A stretch of DNA of 64,000 nt, from the NCBI RefSeq assembly GCF_034044715.1, contig NZ_JAXCLW010000004.1:62001-126000 (forward strand), written 5' to 3'. This document shows, one piece after another, positions 7,294 to 15,603 of the stretch (positions are counted from its first letter, which is position 1; each line of letters begins with the position of its first letter). Made by a program: the position numbers and the translations under genes. The DNA is from Dongia_B soli. Lineage in GTDB: Bacteria; Pseudomonadota; Alphaproteobacteria; Dongiales; Dongiaceae. Under the pieces are notes generated by a model. It was not told the DNA's origin and did not search any database. It saw only the letters and a program-made list of their open reading frames with translations.

Positions 7294-9381
7294 CTATTCC
7301 GCTGCCCTGGTATTCAACTTCGCCAGATCTTCCAACGGAATATGGCAGGCAATGCGATGGCCCTGCTGTGTTACATGTTCCGGTGGCGGCTGATCATCGC
7401 AGACGGCGCCCAGCTTGCGCGGGCAACGCGAGGCGAAGGGGCAGCCCGGGATAAGCTTAGTCGCGCTGGGAATAGACCCTTCGAGAATGATGCGGTCCCG
7501 CTCCTTGCCCACTTCGGCGACCGGCGCCGCGGAGAGCAGCGCTTCCGTATAAGGGTGATAGGGGGGTGCGTATACCTGCTCGACCGTGCCGTATTCCACC
7601 ACCCGCCCGAGATACATCACCGCCACATGATCCGCCAGGAAGCGCACCACGGAGAGGTCGTGGGAAATGAAAACCAGCGTGGCGTCGCGCTTTTCCTGCA
7701 GATCAATCAGCAGATTGATGATAGCGGCCTGGACCGAGACGTCCAAGGCGGAGACCGGCTCGTCGGCAATGATCAACGCCGGGTCACCCGCCAAGGCACG
7801 GGCGATGGCCACGCGCTGCTTCTGGCCGCCTGAGAGTTGCCGTGGCCGGCGATTGACGAATTCCATAGGCAGATTGACCAGCCGCAGCAATTCGGCCGCC
7901 TGCGTCTTTGCCTGCGAGGCGGTGATGCCGCGCAGCCGCTGCAGGGCGCGGCGGATCGCGAAGCCGACAGTGTGGCTCGGATTGAGGGTACTGTCGGGAT
8001 TCTGGAACACCATCTGGATGGATTTCTTCTGCGCCTGGCTGCGCTTCTCCACCGGGATATGGCCAATCTCCCAATCGATCAGCTTGACTTTGCCCTGGGT
8101 CGCAACTTCAATCCCCGTGAGCACCTTGGCGAGCGAAGATTTGCCACAGCCGGATTCGCCGACGATCGCCAGGGTTCTCCCCCGCTCCGCCGTAAGCTCG
8201 ATATCGGTCAAGGCACGAACTTCCGCCGGCTTGCTGTCGAAGATCGTCCCGGACGGTCGATAGATCTTGTAGAGATGATCGATTGTCAGGACATTTTCGC
8301 CCGTCTTGGCGGTCTCGGAGATGGCTTCTCCCTGCACCACCTGGAAGCGGCGATGCGGCGGCAGTTCAGCCAAGCGCACACATTTTGCCTCGTGGTGCGC
8401 CTCGCCCGGAATAGGGAGCGTCGGGATGGGCGCAGTTGTACAGGCCGCCGGCTCACAGAAGGAGCAGCGTGCGGCAAAGCCACATCCCACGGGCCGAGCC
8501 AAGGCGGATGGCACTTGCCCCGCAATCGGGCTCAGGCGACGGGAATGCTTGTCAGCCCCCATGGTTGGGATGCTGTCGAGCAAACCACGTGTATAAGGGT
8601 GCCGCGGATTGGCGAAGACTTCCCTGATCGGTCCCTCTTCCACCAGCTCGCCAAAATACATGACACCGACCCGGTCGCAGACCCGCAAGACGGTGCCGAG
8701 ATTGTGGCTGATGAAAATGATGGCGGTATCGTGCTTATGACGCAATTGTGCCACCAGGTCGAGCACCGCTGCTTCAACGGTCACATCCAGGCCGGTCGTC
8801 GGCTCATCCATCACCAGCAGATCGGGCTCCGCCATCAAGGCCATGGCGATGACGACGCGCTGCTGCTGACCGCCGGAAAGCTGGTGCGGATAACGCTCCA
8901 TGATCATTTCCGGATCAGACAGGTTGACCTCACCAAGCAGTTTGATGGCCCGTTGCCGCGCTTCCTCCCGGCTGACCTTCATATGCAGCATCGGCACTTC
9001 TTCAAGTTGCCGGCCGATCCGCATGGTGGGATTGAGGCTGCTCATCGGATCCTGATAGACCATGGCGAGCTTGCTGCCGCGAATCCGGCGCAATTCATCT
9101 TCGCTCATCCTGGCCATGTCCTGGCCGTTGAAGAGGATCTGGCCATTGGTGATGCGTCCGGCACCACCGAGATATTTCATGATCGCATAGGCGACGGTGG
9201 ACTTACCGCAGCCGGATTCGCCGACCAGACCCAAAGCCTCGCCCTTGGCCAAAGAGAAGTTGAGTGCGGGCACGACGTCGATCCGCCCTGCGCGCGTAAC
9301 GTAGGAGATCTTGACGTCGTGCAATTCCAGAATCGGCCGGGCAACCGTCGCTGTCTGTCGCAAACTTGCTGGATTGGTCAT
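7294..9381 (-). CDS. Peptide/opine-type ABC transporter, fused double ATP-binding protein
   Basis: A 695-residue protein with two complete ABC ATPase units, equal to DppD and DppF joined. Unit 1 has Walker A GESGCGKST at residues 54-62, signature LSGGQQQRV and Walker B LLVMDEPT. Unit 2 has GESGCGKSS, LSGGQKQRV and LIIADEP. Each is followed by the cysteine-containing C-terminal segment typical of oligopeptide transporters (for example GCGFAARC and GCPFASRC). It energises uptake through the two permeases encoded just upstream. The start has a very strong site, AGGAGGTAGG, nine bases after the preceding permease gene. This fused form is common in alphaproteobacteria. Confidence 0.95.
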   Translation of the reverse strand: MTNPASLRQTATVARPILELHDVKISYVTRAGRIDVVPALNFSLAKGEALGLVGESGCGKSTVAYAIMKYLGGAGRITNGQILFNGQDMARMSEDELRRIRGSKLAMVYQDPMSSLNPTMRIGRQLEEVPMLHMKVSREEARQRAIKLLGEVNLSDPEMIMERYPHQLSGGQQQRVVIAMALMAEPDLLVMDEPTTGLDVTVEAAVLDLVAQLRHKHDTAIIFISHNLGTVLRVCDRVGVMYFGELVEEGPIREVFANPRHPYTRGLLDSIPTMGADKHSRRLSPIAGQVPSALARPVGCGFAARCSFCEPAACTTAPIPTLPIPGEAHHEAKCVRLAELPPHRRFQVVQGEAISETAKTGENVLTIDHLYKIYRPSGTIFDSKPAEVRALTDIELTAERGRTLAIVGESGCGKSSLAKVLTGIEVATQGKVKLIDWEIGHIPVEKRSQAQKKSIQMVFQNPDSTLNPSHTVGFAIRRALQRLRGITASQAKTQAAELLRLVNLPMEFVNRRPRQLSGGQKQRVAIARALAGDPALIIADEPVSALDVSVQAAIINLLIDLQEKRDATLVFISHDLSVVRFLADHVAVMYLGRVVEYGTVEQVYAPPYHPYTEALLSAAPVAEVGKERDRIILEGSIPSATKLIPGCPFASRCPRKLGAVCDDQPPPEHVTQQGHRIACHIPLEDLAKLNTRAAE

Positions 9382-9390
9382 CCTACCTCC

Positions 9391-10260
9391 TCAATCCCGC
9401 AGGCTGATTTCTCGCAGGCCGTCGGCCAGCAGGCTGAATCCAACCACCAGCGAAGAAATCGCGATTGCGGGATAAAGTGACATATGCGGCCAAGTCGACA
9501 TCATGCCGTAAGTCTCCTGCACCATGCCGCCCCAATCAGGATCGGGCGGCGGCAGGCCGAGGCCGAGGAAACCGAGAACGCCGATCTGGATCGTCGTATA
9601 GCCCATGCGAAGGCAGCTATCCACGATCAGCGGGCCGCGCGTATTGGGCAGGATTTCCACCAGCATGATATAGATCGCGGATTCGCCGCGCATCTTTGCG
9701 GCCGTCACATAATCGAGCTCACGTTGTTCCAGCGTAATGCCGCGAACGATGCGGATGATTTGCGGCGAGGCAACGAAAATCACCGCGACGATGACATTGA
9801 TCGCAGAGGGCCCCAGTCGCATGATGATCAGGATGTAGAGAACGATCGCCGGAAAAGAGAGCAGGATATCGGTCAGCCGGCTGATCACCGCATCGACCCA
9901 GCCGCGATAATATCCCGACAGCAGGCCGAGAGTACAACCAACGACATAAGCACAGAAGGTGGCGATTGGCGCCACGATGAGAACCGTCCGCGAGCCCCAG
10001 ATAATGCGCGAGAGGATATCGCGTCCCTGGTTATCGGTCCCCAGCAGGAACATATCGTTGGGCAGCGGATCGGCCAGAGCCTCGTAATTATTGGCATTCG
10101 GATCGTAGGGCGCCAGCCAGGGTGCGAAGATCGCCACGAACACCCAGAACAGCACCAGCACCGCGCCGGCAAGGCCGATCGGTGATTCGGTCAACAGCTT
10201 GAGACGTCGCCAGAACCGGCCACTCGACTTCACTTTCAATGCTTGCTCGGCCTGAACCAT
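9391..10260 (-). CDS. ABC transporter permease, DppC type
   Basis: A 289-residue inner-membrane permease of the peptide/nickel/opine family. The N-terminal stretch ESPIGLAGAVLVLFWVFVAI is its first membrane helix. The DppC-type segment LLGTDNQGRDILSRIIWGSR follows, and then a BPD_transp_1 core with further helices. I place the start at 10260 rather than at an upstream in-frame codon at 10332. The upstream permease stops at 10264-10262, and TAA-G-ATG leaves one base between the genes, typical of translational coupling. It pairs with the DppB-like subunit to form the channel. Confidence 0.93.
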   Translation of the reverse strand: MVQAEQALKVKSSGRFWRRLKLLTESPIGLAGAVLVLFWVFVAIFAPWLAPYDPNANNYEALADPLPNDMFLLGTDNQGRDILSRIIWGSRTVLIVAPIATFCAYVVGCTLGLLSGYYRGWVDAVISRLTDILLSFPAIVLYILIIMRLGPSAINVIVAVIFVASPQIIRIVRGITLEQRELDYVTAAKMRGESAIYIMLVEILPNTRGPLIVDSCLRMGYTTIQIGVLGFLGLGLPPPDPDWGGMVQETYGMMSTWPHMSLYPAIAISSLVVGFSLLADGLREISLRD

Positions 10261-10261
10261 C

Positions 10262-11203
10262 TTATTTGAACCTGATGCGCGGATTGAGCCACATATAGCC
10301 GAGATCGCCGGCGATCTGGGTGACGACGACAATCAGGACGATGATCAAGGTAGCCGCCTCGACCGTCGCCGTGTCCTTGGACAGCGCCGATTCGAGAATC
10401 ATATGGCCGAAGCCAGGATAGGCAAAAATCGTTTCCACAACGACCACACCGGCAATCAGGTAATTTATCTGTAACAGAATAACCGTGAGCGACACGACCA
10501 TGGCATTGCGCAGCGCATGGCCCAGCACGACTTTACGGAAGCTGAGTCCCTTCAGCACGGCGGTGCGGATATAGGGCTTCATCATGACATCAACCATCGC
10601 CGCGCGCACCATGCGCACCACGTAGCCAAGATCGAACAGGACCATGACGGCAACCGGCAGCACCAATTGCGACGCAATCGACCAGTCGCCGCCGCTTTCC
10701 AAAGTGGATGCACCTGGCAACCAACCAAGGATGATCACGAAGATTGTTGCCAGAAACACGCCCGAGGCAAATTCCGGCACCGAGGTCGTCACAATGCTGA
10801 GCACGGAGATGCTGCGGTCGAGCTTCGATCCCTCGCGCATGCCGGCGGCGACGCCGAAAATGATCGAGCACGGAACGATGATCGCAAACGCGATTGACGC
10901 CAGCAGCAACGTATTGCCAAGCCGGTCCCAGATGATGTTGTTGACGTCAGTTTTGAAATAGGTTGAATAGCCGAGATCGCCCCTCAGGACATTGCCGACC
11001 CATTCGATGTAACGCACCGGCGCCGGCCGGTTCAATCCCATTTGTTCGGTCAGCAACTCGACCTGCTCAGGCGTTGCGAAGGGACCGAGCATCTTGCTGG
11101 CAACCTGGCCCGGCGTCCACTCGAAAGCCGCGAAAATCAGCATCGAAACGACCATCATGGTGATGATCAAAGCTGCAAGTCGTCGCGCTGCAAATGCCCC
11201 CAT
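10262..11203 (-). CDS. ABC transporter permease, DppB type
   Basis: A 313-residue DppB-type permease. It starts with a typical first helix (ARRLAALIITMMVVSMLIFA) and a periplasmic loop holding the GPFATPEQVELL and GLNRPAPVRYIEWV segments. Five further membrane helices and the LPVAVMVLF/VRMVRAAM region follow, where EAA-loop contact with the ATPase is made. Together with the DppC-like subunit it forms the membrane channel. It is second in the operon, 212 bases after the binding-protein gene, with a stem-loop in that gap. The start site is only modest (GGATGG). Confidence 0.93.
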   Translation of the reverse strand: MGAFAARRLAALIITMMVVSMLIFAAFEWTPGQVASKMLGPFATPEQVELLTEQMGLNRPAPVRYIEWVGNVLRGDLGYSTYFKTDVNNIIWDRLGNTLLLASIAFAIIVPCSIIFGVAAGMREGSKLDRSISVLSIVTTSVPEFASGVFLATIFVIILGWLPGASTLESGGDWSIASQLVLPVAVMVLFDLGYVVRMVRAAMVDVMMKPYIRTAVLKGLSFRKVVLGHALRNAMVVSLTVILLQINYLIAGVVVVETIFAYPGFGHMILESALSKDTATVEAATLIIVLIVVVTQIAGDLGYMWLNPRIRFK

Positions 11204-11369
11204 GCGTCAATACCATCCTTCACCAAGGCTGGTTTTAGACCAGCCGCATTCTTCGTTCTGTCATCGTTCGACATCATCACCGGTCCGCGCCGAAAATCGG
11301 CCGATCGCGCGACGAGAATCCGCCCCTCCATTATTGCCGATCCGGGCCGACGCGGCAAATCCAGACGAG

Positions 11370-11402
11370 ATCGCCGCCCCACCTGTCGGGCAGGGCGGCG
11401 AT
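11370..11402 (-). terminator. Stem-loop between the binding-protein and permease genes
   Basis: ATCGCCGCCC at 11370-11379 pairs perfectly with GGGCGGCGAT at 11393-11402 around a 13-base loop. It lies 13 bases downstream of the binding-protein stop on the minus strand. No T-run follows, so it is more likely an mRNA-stabilising or partial-termination hairpin that raises binding protein over permease, as in other binding-protein operons. Confidence 0.55.
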
Positions 11403-11415
11403 GGGAGCGCTGATG

Positions 11416-13119
11416 TTAGGCTTCAAGCGACCAGTCTTCAGCGAACATATAGGCCGTGGGATGGGCTTTGAAACCTTTCACTTTCTTGTCCATTGGCGTG
11501 AAGAAGGCGCGCCAGAGCGGAATGCAGATCGGCCCCTCTTCCAGCATCAGCTTTTCGATATCGGCCATGACGACCCGACGCTTATCAACATCGAGTATCC
11601 CTTCCGCCTTGTTCAAAAGCTCGTCGAATCTCTTATTCGACCAATGCGCCTCGTTCCAGGGCACGCCGGTGCGATAGGCGAGGCCCAAGACCATCGTGCC
11701 AAGTGGGCGATGCGTCCAGGTGGTGAAGGCGAAAGGCGCCACCGGCTGGTTCCAGATGTCCCAATACTGCGCCGAGGGCAGCACGTTGATCTTCACCTTG
11801 ACGCCGATCTCCTTCCACATCTGGACCATCGCCTGGACGCAGAGCGGTTCCCAATCGGGATCGGATTTGCAGAAGATCTCCGTTTCGAAACCATCAGGCT
11901 TACCGGCTTCCGCCAGCAGTTTTTTAGCGGCAGCGATATCCTGCTTCATGAAGCCGACATCGGCATATTCCGGGTGAACCGGACAGACATGGTGATGTTC
12001 GCCGGGTGCGCCCAGGCCGAGATAAGCGACCTTCAGCAGCTTATTGGTATCCAGTGCCAGGCGCATGGCCTTGGCGATCCGCGGATCCTTCCAGGTTTCA
12101 TGAATCGGCTGCATGCGGGCGGCAGCCGTTTGGCCCGTGGCGACCGTATAAATCTCCACATGCTTCATTTTCTTCAGCGCGGCATATTGCGTGGTCTGGG
12201 CCTCATAGAAGCCATGAACCTGCTTGGACGCCAAGGCGTTCAAGGCGGCCGAAGCATTGTCGCCATGGTCGATGAATTCGACGCTGTCGATTTTTGCGGG
12301 ATTTCCCCAATAACCGTCACGGCGCTTGAACACCGCCTTCTTGCCGATCTCATAGGAGACCAGCGTGAACGCACCAGTACCGATCGAGTTGGGGCCGAAC
12401 TTGCCGTTCTCACTAGGGTGCAGCACGAGTGCAGGGTAGTGGAACAGGTTTTCCGGCACCGCCAAGGTCGGAGTCTTGCCGTTCAGCTTGATCGTGTAAT
12501 CGTCAACCTTTTCGATCGCATTATCGGCATAAAGCTTGCTCGCCTTCTTGGGATTGCCCTTATCGTCCTTTTCACCGGTTTCGTATTCGGTGAGCAGCAT
12601 GTCCTTGAACAGGCCCAGGACCGACGATCCCACCGCCGGGTCGACCCAGCGCCTCAAATTCCAAACGACGTGATCGGCGACCAGTTCATCGCCGTTCGAC
12701 CATTTGACCCCCTTCTTCAGGTAGAGAGTCCAGGTCTTTAGATCGTCGCTGGCTTCCCATTTTTCCAGCAGCCAGGGCCGCGTGATATTGTCGACGCCAG
12801 TGCGGGTGAGATAGTCGCAGGTCTGGCGGACGATATTCGAATCATAGACCCAGGAAAATGTGGCAGGATTGTCCACGGCCGGACAACGCATCGAAATTCT
12901 GATGGTCCCGCCGCTGGCTTCAGCAATCTGCGTGTCCAGCGGATTGCCCGTGGCGGGATCGGCTTCCGCTATTCCGCCTGCCAAGGCATAGGCCGAGACG
13001 GCGGACAGGCCTAGCAAGGTCGATGTACGCAGAAAATCACGGCGGTCCAGCTTGCCGGTACGGTAATCGGTCAGCAATGTTGGCAAATACGGATGAACCT
13101 TTTTCAGGTCTTGTTCCAT
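11416..13119 (-). CDS. ABC transporter substrate-binding protein, family 5 (peptide/opine type), Tat-exported
   Basis: A 567-residue SBP_bac_5 protein. The N-terminus carries a twin-arginine export motif, DRRDFLRTSTLLGLSA, preceded by about 25 residues, as in many alphaproteobacterial binding proteins of this class. Family hallmarks include DDLKTWTLYLKKGVKWSNGD near residue 120 and later VKINVLPSAQYWDIW. The mature protein would sit in the periplasm and deliver ligand to the permeases encoded next. The start follows GGGAGAG. It is first in the minus-strand operon, and its promoter must lie in the 263-base gap facing the isomerase-like gene. The pocket ligand cannot be predicted from sequence. 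Confidence 0.93.
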   Translation of the reverse strand: MEQDLKKVHPYLPTLLTDYRTGKLDRRDFLRTSTLLGLSAVSAYALAGGIAEADPATGNPLDTQIAEASGGTIRISMRCPAVDNPATFSWVYDSNIVRQTCDYLTRTGVDNITRPWLLEKWEASDDLKTWTLYLKKGVKWSNGDELVADHVVWNLRRWVDPAVGSSVLGLFKDMLLTEYETGEKDDKGNPKKASKLYADNAIEKVDDYTIKLNGKTPTLAVPENLFHYPALVLHPSENGKFGPNSIGTGAFTLVSYEIGKKAVFKRRDGYWGNPAKIDSVEFIDHGDNASAALNALASKQVHGFYEAQTTQYAALKKMKHVEIYTVATGQTAAARMQPIHETWKDPRIAKAMRLALDTNKLLKVAYLGLGAPGEHHHVCPVHPEYADVGFMKQDIAAAKKLLAEAGKPDGFETEIFCKSDPDWEPLCVQAMVQMWKEIGVKVKINVLPSAQYWDIWNQPVAPFAFTTWTHRPLGTMVLGLAYRTGVPWNEAHWSNKRFDELLNKAEGILDVDKRRVVMADIEKLMLEEGPICIPLWRAFFTPMDKKVKGFKAHPTAYMFAEDWSLEA

Positions 13120-13155
13120 TTCGGCTCTCCCAGCTTCGATTCAGCGAGCTTGCCC

Positions 13156-13174
13156 CATCGGTCCATGACCGATG
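13156..13174. promoter_or_regulatory. Palindrome upstream of the transporter operon
   Basis: CATCGGTC at 13156-13163 and GACCGATG at 13167-13174 form an eight-base perfect inverted repeat around CAT. It lies 37-55 bases before the binding-protein start codon. It could be an operator or a leader hairpin; no regulator can be tied to it directly. Confidence 0.4.
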
Positions 13175-13286
13175 CGGCCTTTTTGTTGATTTTTCTCGGA
13201 TCCCTCAGGCTCTCCCTTAGGCCTGTTCATATAGGGACATATTAACAATAGTCGTATTGCCAGTTTTGGGCCAAGCGATTTTACCC

Positions 13287-13322
13287 GCCAAAAAACTCAT
13301 TTGGCATTATCGCAAAACTCAT
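13287..13322. promoter_or_regulatory. Overlapping inverted and direct repeats in the divergent gap
   Basis: GCCAAA (13287-13292) and TTTGGC (13300-13305) form an inverted repeat. The nonamer AAAACTCAT occurs at 13292-13300 and again at 13314-13322, 22 bases apart and so about two helical turns. Such an arrangement fits a regulator site shared by the divergent transporter operon and isomerase-like gene. Confidence 0.4.
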
Positions 13323-13382
13323 CGCCTCGACATTTCTCGCGTTCCACTTGAAATTAGGCGAATTATCCTTTCAGGAGACCGC

Positions 13383-14156
13383 ATGCCCCGCTTTGCTGCA
13401 AACCTGTCGATGATGTTCACCGAATGGGCTTTTCTCGACCGCTTCGCCGCTGCCGCGGATGCGGGATTTACTGCGGTCGAATACCTCTTTCCCTATGATC
13501 ACCGTCCGGATGAGATCGCAAAGAGGCTTTCGGCTAACGGCCTGACGCAGGTGCTTTTTAATCTGTCGCCGGGCGATTGGGCGGCAGGTGAACGCGGCTT
13601 CGCGGCTTGTCCCGGCCGGCAGGCGGCTTTCCGCGATACCGTGGCAACAGCATTTCCCTATATCGTCGCGACCAATGTCCGCCGCATCCATGCCATGAGC
13701 GGCTGCGCTGATCCGACCGATCCGAAACTGCGCGACCTCTATCTGGAGAATCTGTGTTGGGCTGCGGACATCCTCGCGCGCCATGACGTCGAGTTGCTGA
13801 TCGAGCCTATCAACCCGCGCGACATGCCCGGTTATTTCCTGCGCGATTTCGACCTCGCGGGCGAAATCCTATCGGCCGCCGCCAGGTCCAACCTCCGTCT
13901 GCAATTCGATATTTATCATCGGCAAGTTCTGCGAGGCGATGTCGCAACTGCCCTGCGCGAGCTGATGCCGCTGATTGGGCATATTCAGATCGCCGGCGTC
14001 CCTCAGCGTCATGAACCCGATTTAGGCGAGCTGAACTATGCCTTTCTCTTCGGAGAAATTGACCGGCTGAATTATCTGGGTTTCATCGGCTGCGAGTATC
14101 GTCCGCGAGCAGGCACGATCGAGGGTCTGGGCTGGTTACGCCGGATGACCCGATAA
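13383..14156 (+). CDS. Hydroxypyruvate isomerase-like TIM-barrel protein
   Basis: A 257-residue protein matching the Hyi family length. It begins MPRFAANLSMMFTEWAFLDR, with FTAVEYLFPYDHRPDEI close behind. Conserved metal-site segments are LLIEPINPRD, LQFDIYHRQ and FIGCEYRPRAGT, supplying the Glu, Asp, His and Glu residues used in this fold. Hyi converts hydroxypyruvate and tartronate semialdehyde; many relatives act on other 3-hydroxy sugars or acids. I chose the ATG after TTTCAGGAGACCGC, not the longer frame beginning at 13257, which lacks a ribosome site. It is divergent from the transporter operon and probably belongs to the same pathway. Confidence 0.85.
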   Translation: MPRFAANLSMMFTEWAFLDRFAAAADAGFTAVEYLFPYDHRPDEIAKRLSANGLTQVLFNLSPGDWAAGERGFAACPGRQAAFRDTVATAFPYIVATNVRRIHAMSGCADPTDPKLRDLYLENLCWAADILARHDVELLIEPINPRDMPGYFLRDFDLAGEILSAAARSNLRLQFDIYHRQVLRGDVATALRELMPLIGHIQIAGVPQRHEPDLGELNYAFLFGEIDRLNYLGFIGCEYRPRAGTIEGLGWLRRMTR

Positions 14157-14233
14157 CAAGTGAGGTGCTGGCTGTTGACCGGCACCTCATGCTTTCCCAC
14201 CGCACGCGCCTGGAATTTCGAGCACCGGGGAAT

Positions 14234-14785
14234 TTATCGGCCGCTTACCAGGGCCGATTGCGCCTCGCGAGCCGCAATCGTCGGAGCCTTCGGCAAGACC
14301 TCGCCGGTCAGCCGGACCTCCAACTCCTGCCGGGCCCGGGCGATGCGGCTCCGGATCGTGCCGACGGGACAGCCGCAGATATGAGCGACTTCCTCGTAGG
14401 AGAGACCATCGGCTACCACTAGATGAAGCGCCTCACGCTGCTCCCGCCGCAGGCGACCGATCGCTTGCATCAGCTCCTTGAGCACCAGGCTATGCTCCTG
14501 ATTGGCAGCGACGGAATCGAGATTATCCAGCAAATCGTCATCGATATCGGTCAGGCGTTCGCGTTGCCGACGGCGCAAGCCGTTAATATGTTGATTCCGC
14601 ATAATAGTATAAAGCCAGGCCCGGAGATTAGTCCCAGGCGTGAAACTGTCGCATTTATCCAGGGCCCGAACCACGGTGTCCTGAAGCAGATCCTCGCCGG
14701 CGGCGCGATCCCGTGTCAGCATCATTGCAAAAGCCCGCAAAGCCGGCAGCGTTTCAATCAGTTCGTCATGAAATACGTCAGTCAT
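14234..14785 (-). CDS. ecfG: EcfG-like extracytoplasmic-function sigma factor (general stress response)
   Basis: A 183-residue sigma-70-family protein with only regions 2 and 4. Region 2 reads LPALRAFAMMLTRDRAAGEDLLQDTVVRAL, then FTPGTNLRAWLYTIMRNQHIN. Region 4 reads LRREQREALHLVVADGLSYEEVAHI, then CGCPVGTIRSRIARARQEL. This wording is close to EcfG/ECF15 sigma factors, which direct RNA polymerase to GGAAC-N16-CGTT promoters during the alphaproteobacterial general stress response. Two such promoters lie just upstream on the same strand. A NepR-like gene lies 145 bases upstream, the usual synteny apart from the wide gap. The start follows AAGGAAAATCAC. No PhyR response regulator is in the window, so the switch must be elsewhere. 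Confidence 0.88.
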   Translation of the reverse strand: MTDVFHDELIETLPALRAFAMMLTRDRAAGEDLLQDTVVRALDKCDSFTPGTNLRAWLYTIMRNQHINGLRRRQRERLTDIDDDLLDNLDSVAANQEHSLVLKELMQAIGRLRREQREALHLVVADGLSYEEVAHICGCPVGTIRSRIARARQELEVRLTGEVLPKAPTIAAREAQSALVSGR

Positions 14786-14930
14786 GTGATTTTCCTTTCG
14801 GTCGATCCAATGGCTGGGCGATCGAGGTTTTCGTTGTTCTTAGGATGACACCTGAAAGATGGCCGCTCAAAGCTCGGCTGGCCAACGACAAAGCCGCAAT
14901 CACCTTGTGACCGGACGACGACGAACCGGG

Positions 14931-15125
14931 CTATTTTGTGATTTTTCTGTGACCTTGGATGAGATCGAGGAGATTCCGGGGGACGGGACGGGACAGGGCG
15001 GAGCGGATATCCCGAAGCCCACGCGTCAGCCAATGGTTAAAGGCCAGATCCCCCTCGCGTGAAATCTTGTCCCGATCATAGGCGGGAACCGAACGATCGA
15101 AACCGCCTTCGCTCCGTTTCCGCAT
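14931..15125 (-). CDS. nepR: NepR-like anti-sigma factor
   Basis: A 64-residue protein of the right size for NepR, directly upstream of the EcfG-like gene on the same strand. The C-terminal half, WLTRGLRDIRSALSRPVPRN then LLDLIQ, resembles the NepR helix pair with its L-R helix, invariant-looking PVP turn and following LLDL helix. Spacing between the LR and PVP is one residue shorter than in the NepR sequences I remember. NepR binds and silences EcfG until phosphorylated PhyR takes it away. A perfect EcfG-type promoter at 15198-15222 precedes it, giving the usual self-feeding loop. Family call is moderate; position and promoter strengthen it. Confidence 0.65.
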   Translation of the reverse strand: MRKRSEGGFDRSVPAYDRDKISREGDLAFNHWLTRGLRDIRSALSRPVPRNLLDLIQGHRKITK

Positions 15126-15197
15126 GATGTCTATTCTCCGTCCTCGGCACGGGCTGCCTACCGCCCGTTAGGCGAGGCATGCTCCCGGCAGCGTTGT

Positions 15198-15222
15198 AAC
15201 GCCAGCTTTTAGCGTTAGTTCC
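15198..15222 (-). promoter_or_regulatory. EcfG-type promoter before the NepR-like gene
   Basis: On the minus strand the sequence reads GGAAC (15222-15218), 16 bases, then CGTT (15201-15198). This equals the EcfG consensus GGAAC-N16/17-CGTT. Its -10 element lies 73 bases before the NepR-like start codon. Confidence 0.82.
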
Positions 15223-15294
15223 CGCGCGGTTTTCTTGCCCACGCCGCAGCCGGTGCGGGGCTTGTGGCCCAAATGCGTTATTGGAAATGCCGGC

Positions 15295-15450
15295 TCAGAC
15301 GTACTGAACGATCAGCGTCACCAGGAACAGGGCCAGGAAGATGACGAATAATACTTTGGCGATCCCGGCCGCCGCTGCAGAGATACCCCCGAACCCAAAC
15401 AATCCGGCGATGATGGCGACGACAAAGAAGATGACCGACCACGTCAGCAT
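15295..15450 (-). CDS. DUF1328 (YtjA-type) small membrane protein
   Basis: A 51-residue protein, MLTWSVIFFVVAIIAGLFGF followed by GGISAAAAGIAKVLFVIFLA and LFLVTLIVQYV. Two hydrophobic helices with the GFGGI loop are the DUF1328 signature, seen as a stress-induced inner-membrane protein in many proteobacteria. The start follows AAGGAGGGAGCTC, an excellent site, so I use this ATG and not the longer upstream frame. It lies within the stress island. A weak half match to the EcfG promoter (GGAAC then CGGA, at 15566-15542) is upstream. Molecular function is unknown. Confidence 0.85.
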   Translation of the reverse strand: MLTWSVIFFVVAIIAGLFGFGGISAAAAGIAKVLFVIFLALFLVTLIVQYV

Positions 15451-15603
15451 GAGCTCCCTCCTTCCCGTGGGCCACCATCCGCAAGCATCCAACTTTTCTA
15501 ATGCCTGGAGGCGGTCACACTTTTGCAGACCGAGACCACCTTCCGGTCGATGATGGCAGTAGTTCCAGACGCCCGGACTGCCCGGGCATCCGGACATTGT
15601 GGT

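Noticed and set aside
15542..15566. A fourth EcfG-type promoter before the DUF1328 gene
   Set aside because: GGAAC is present, but the -10 position reads CGGA instead of CGTT, so it is only a half match.
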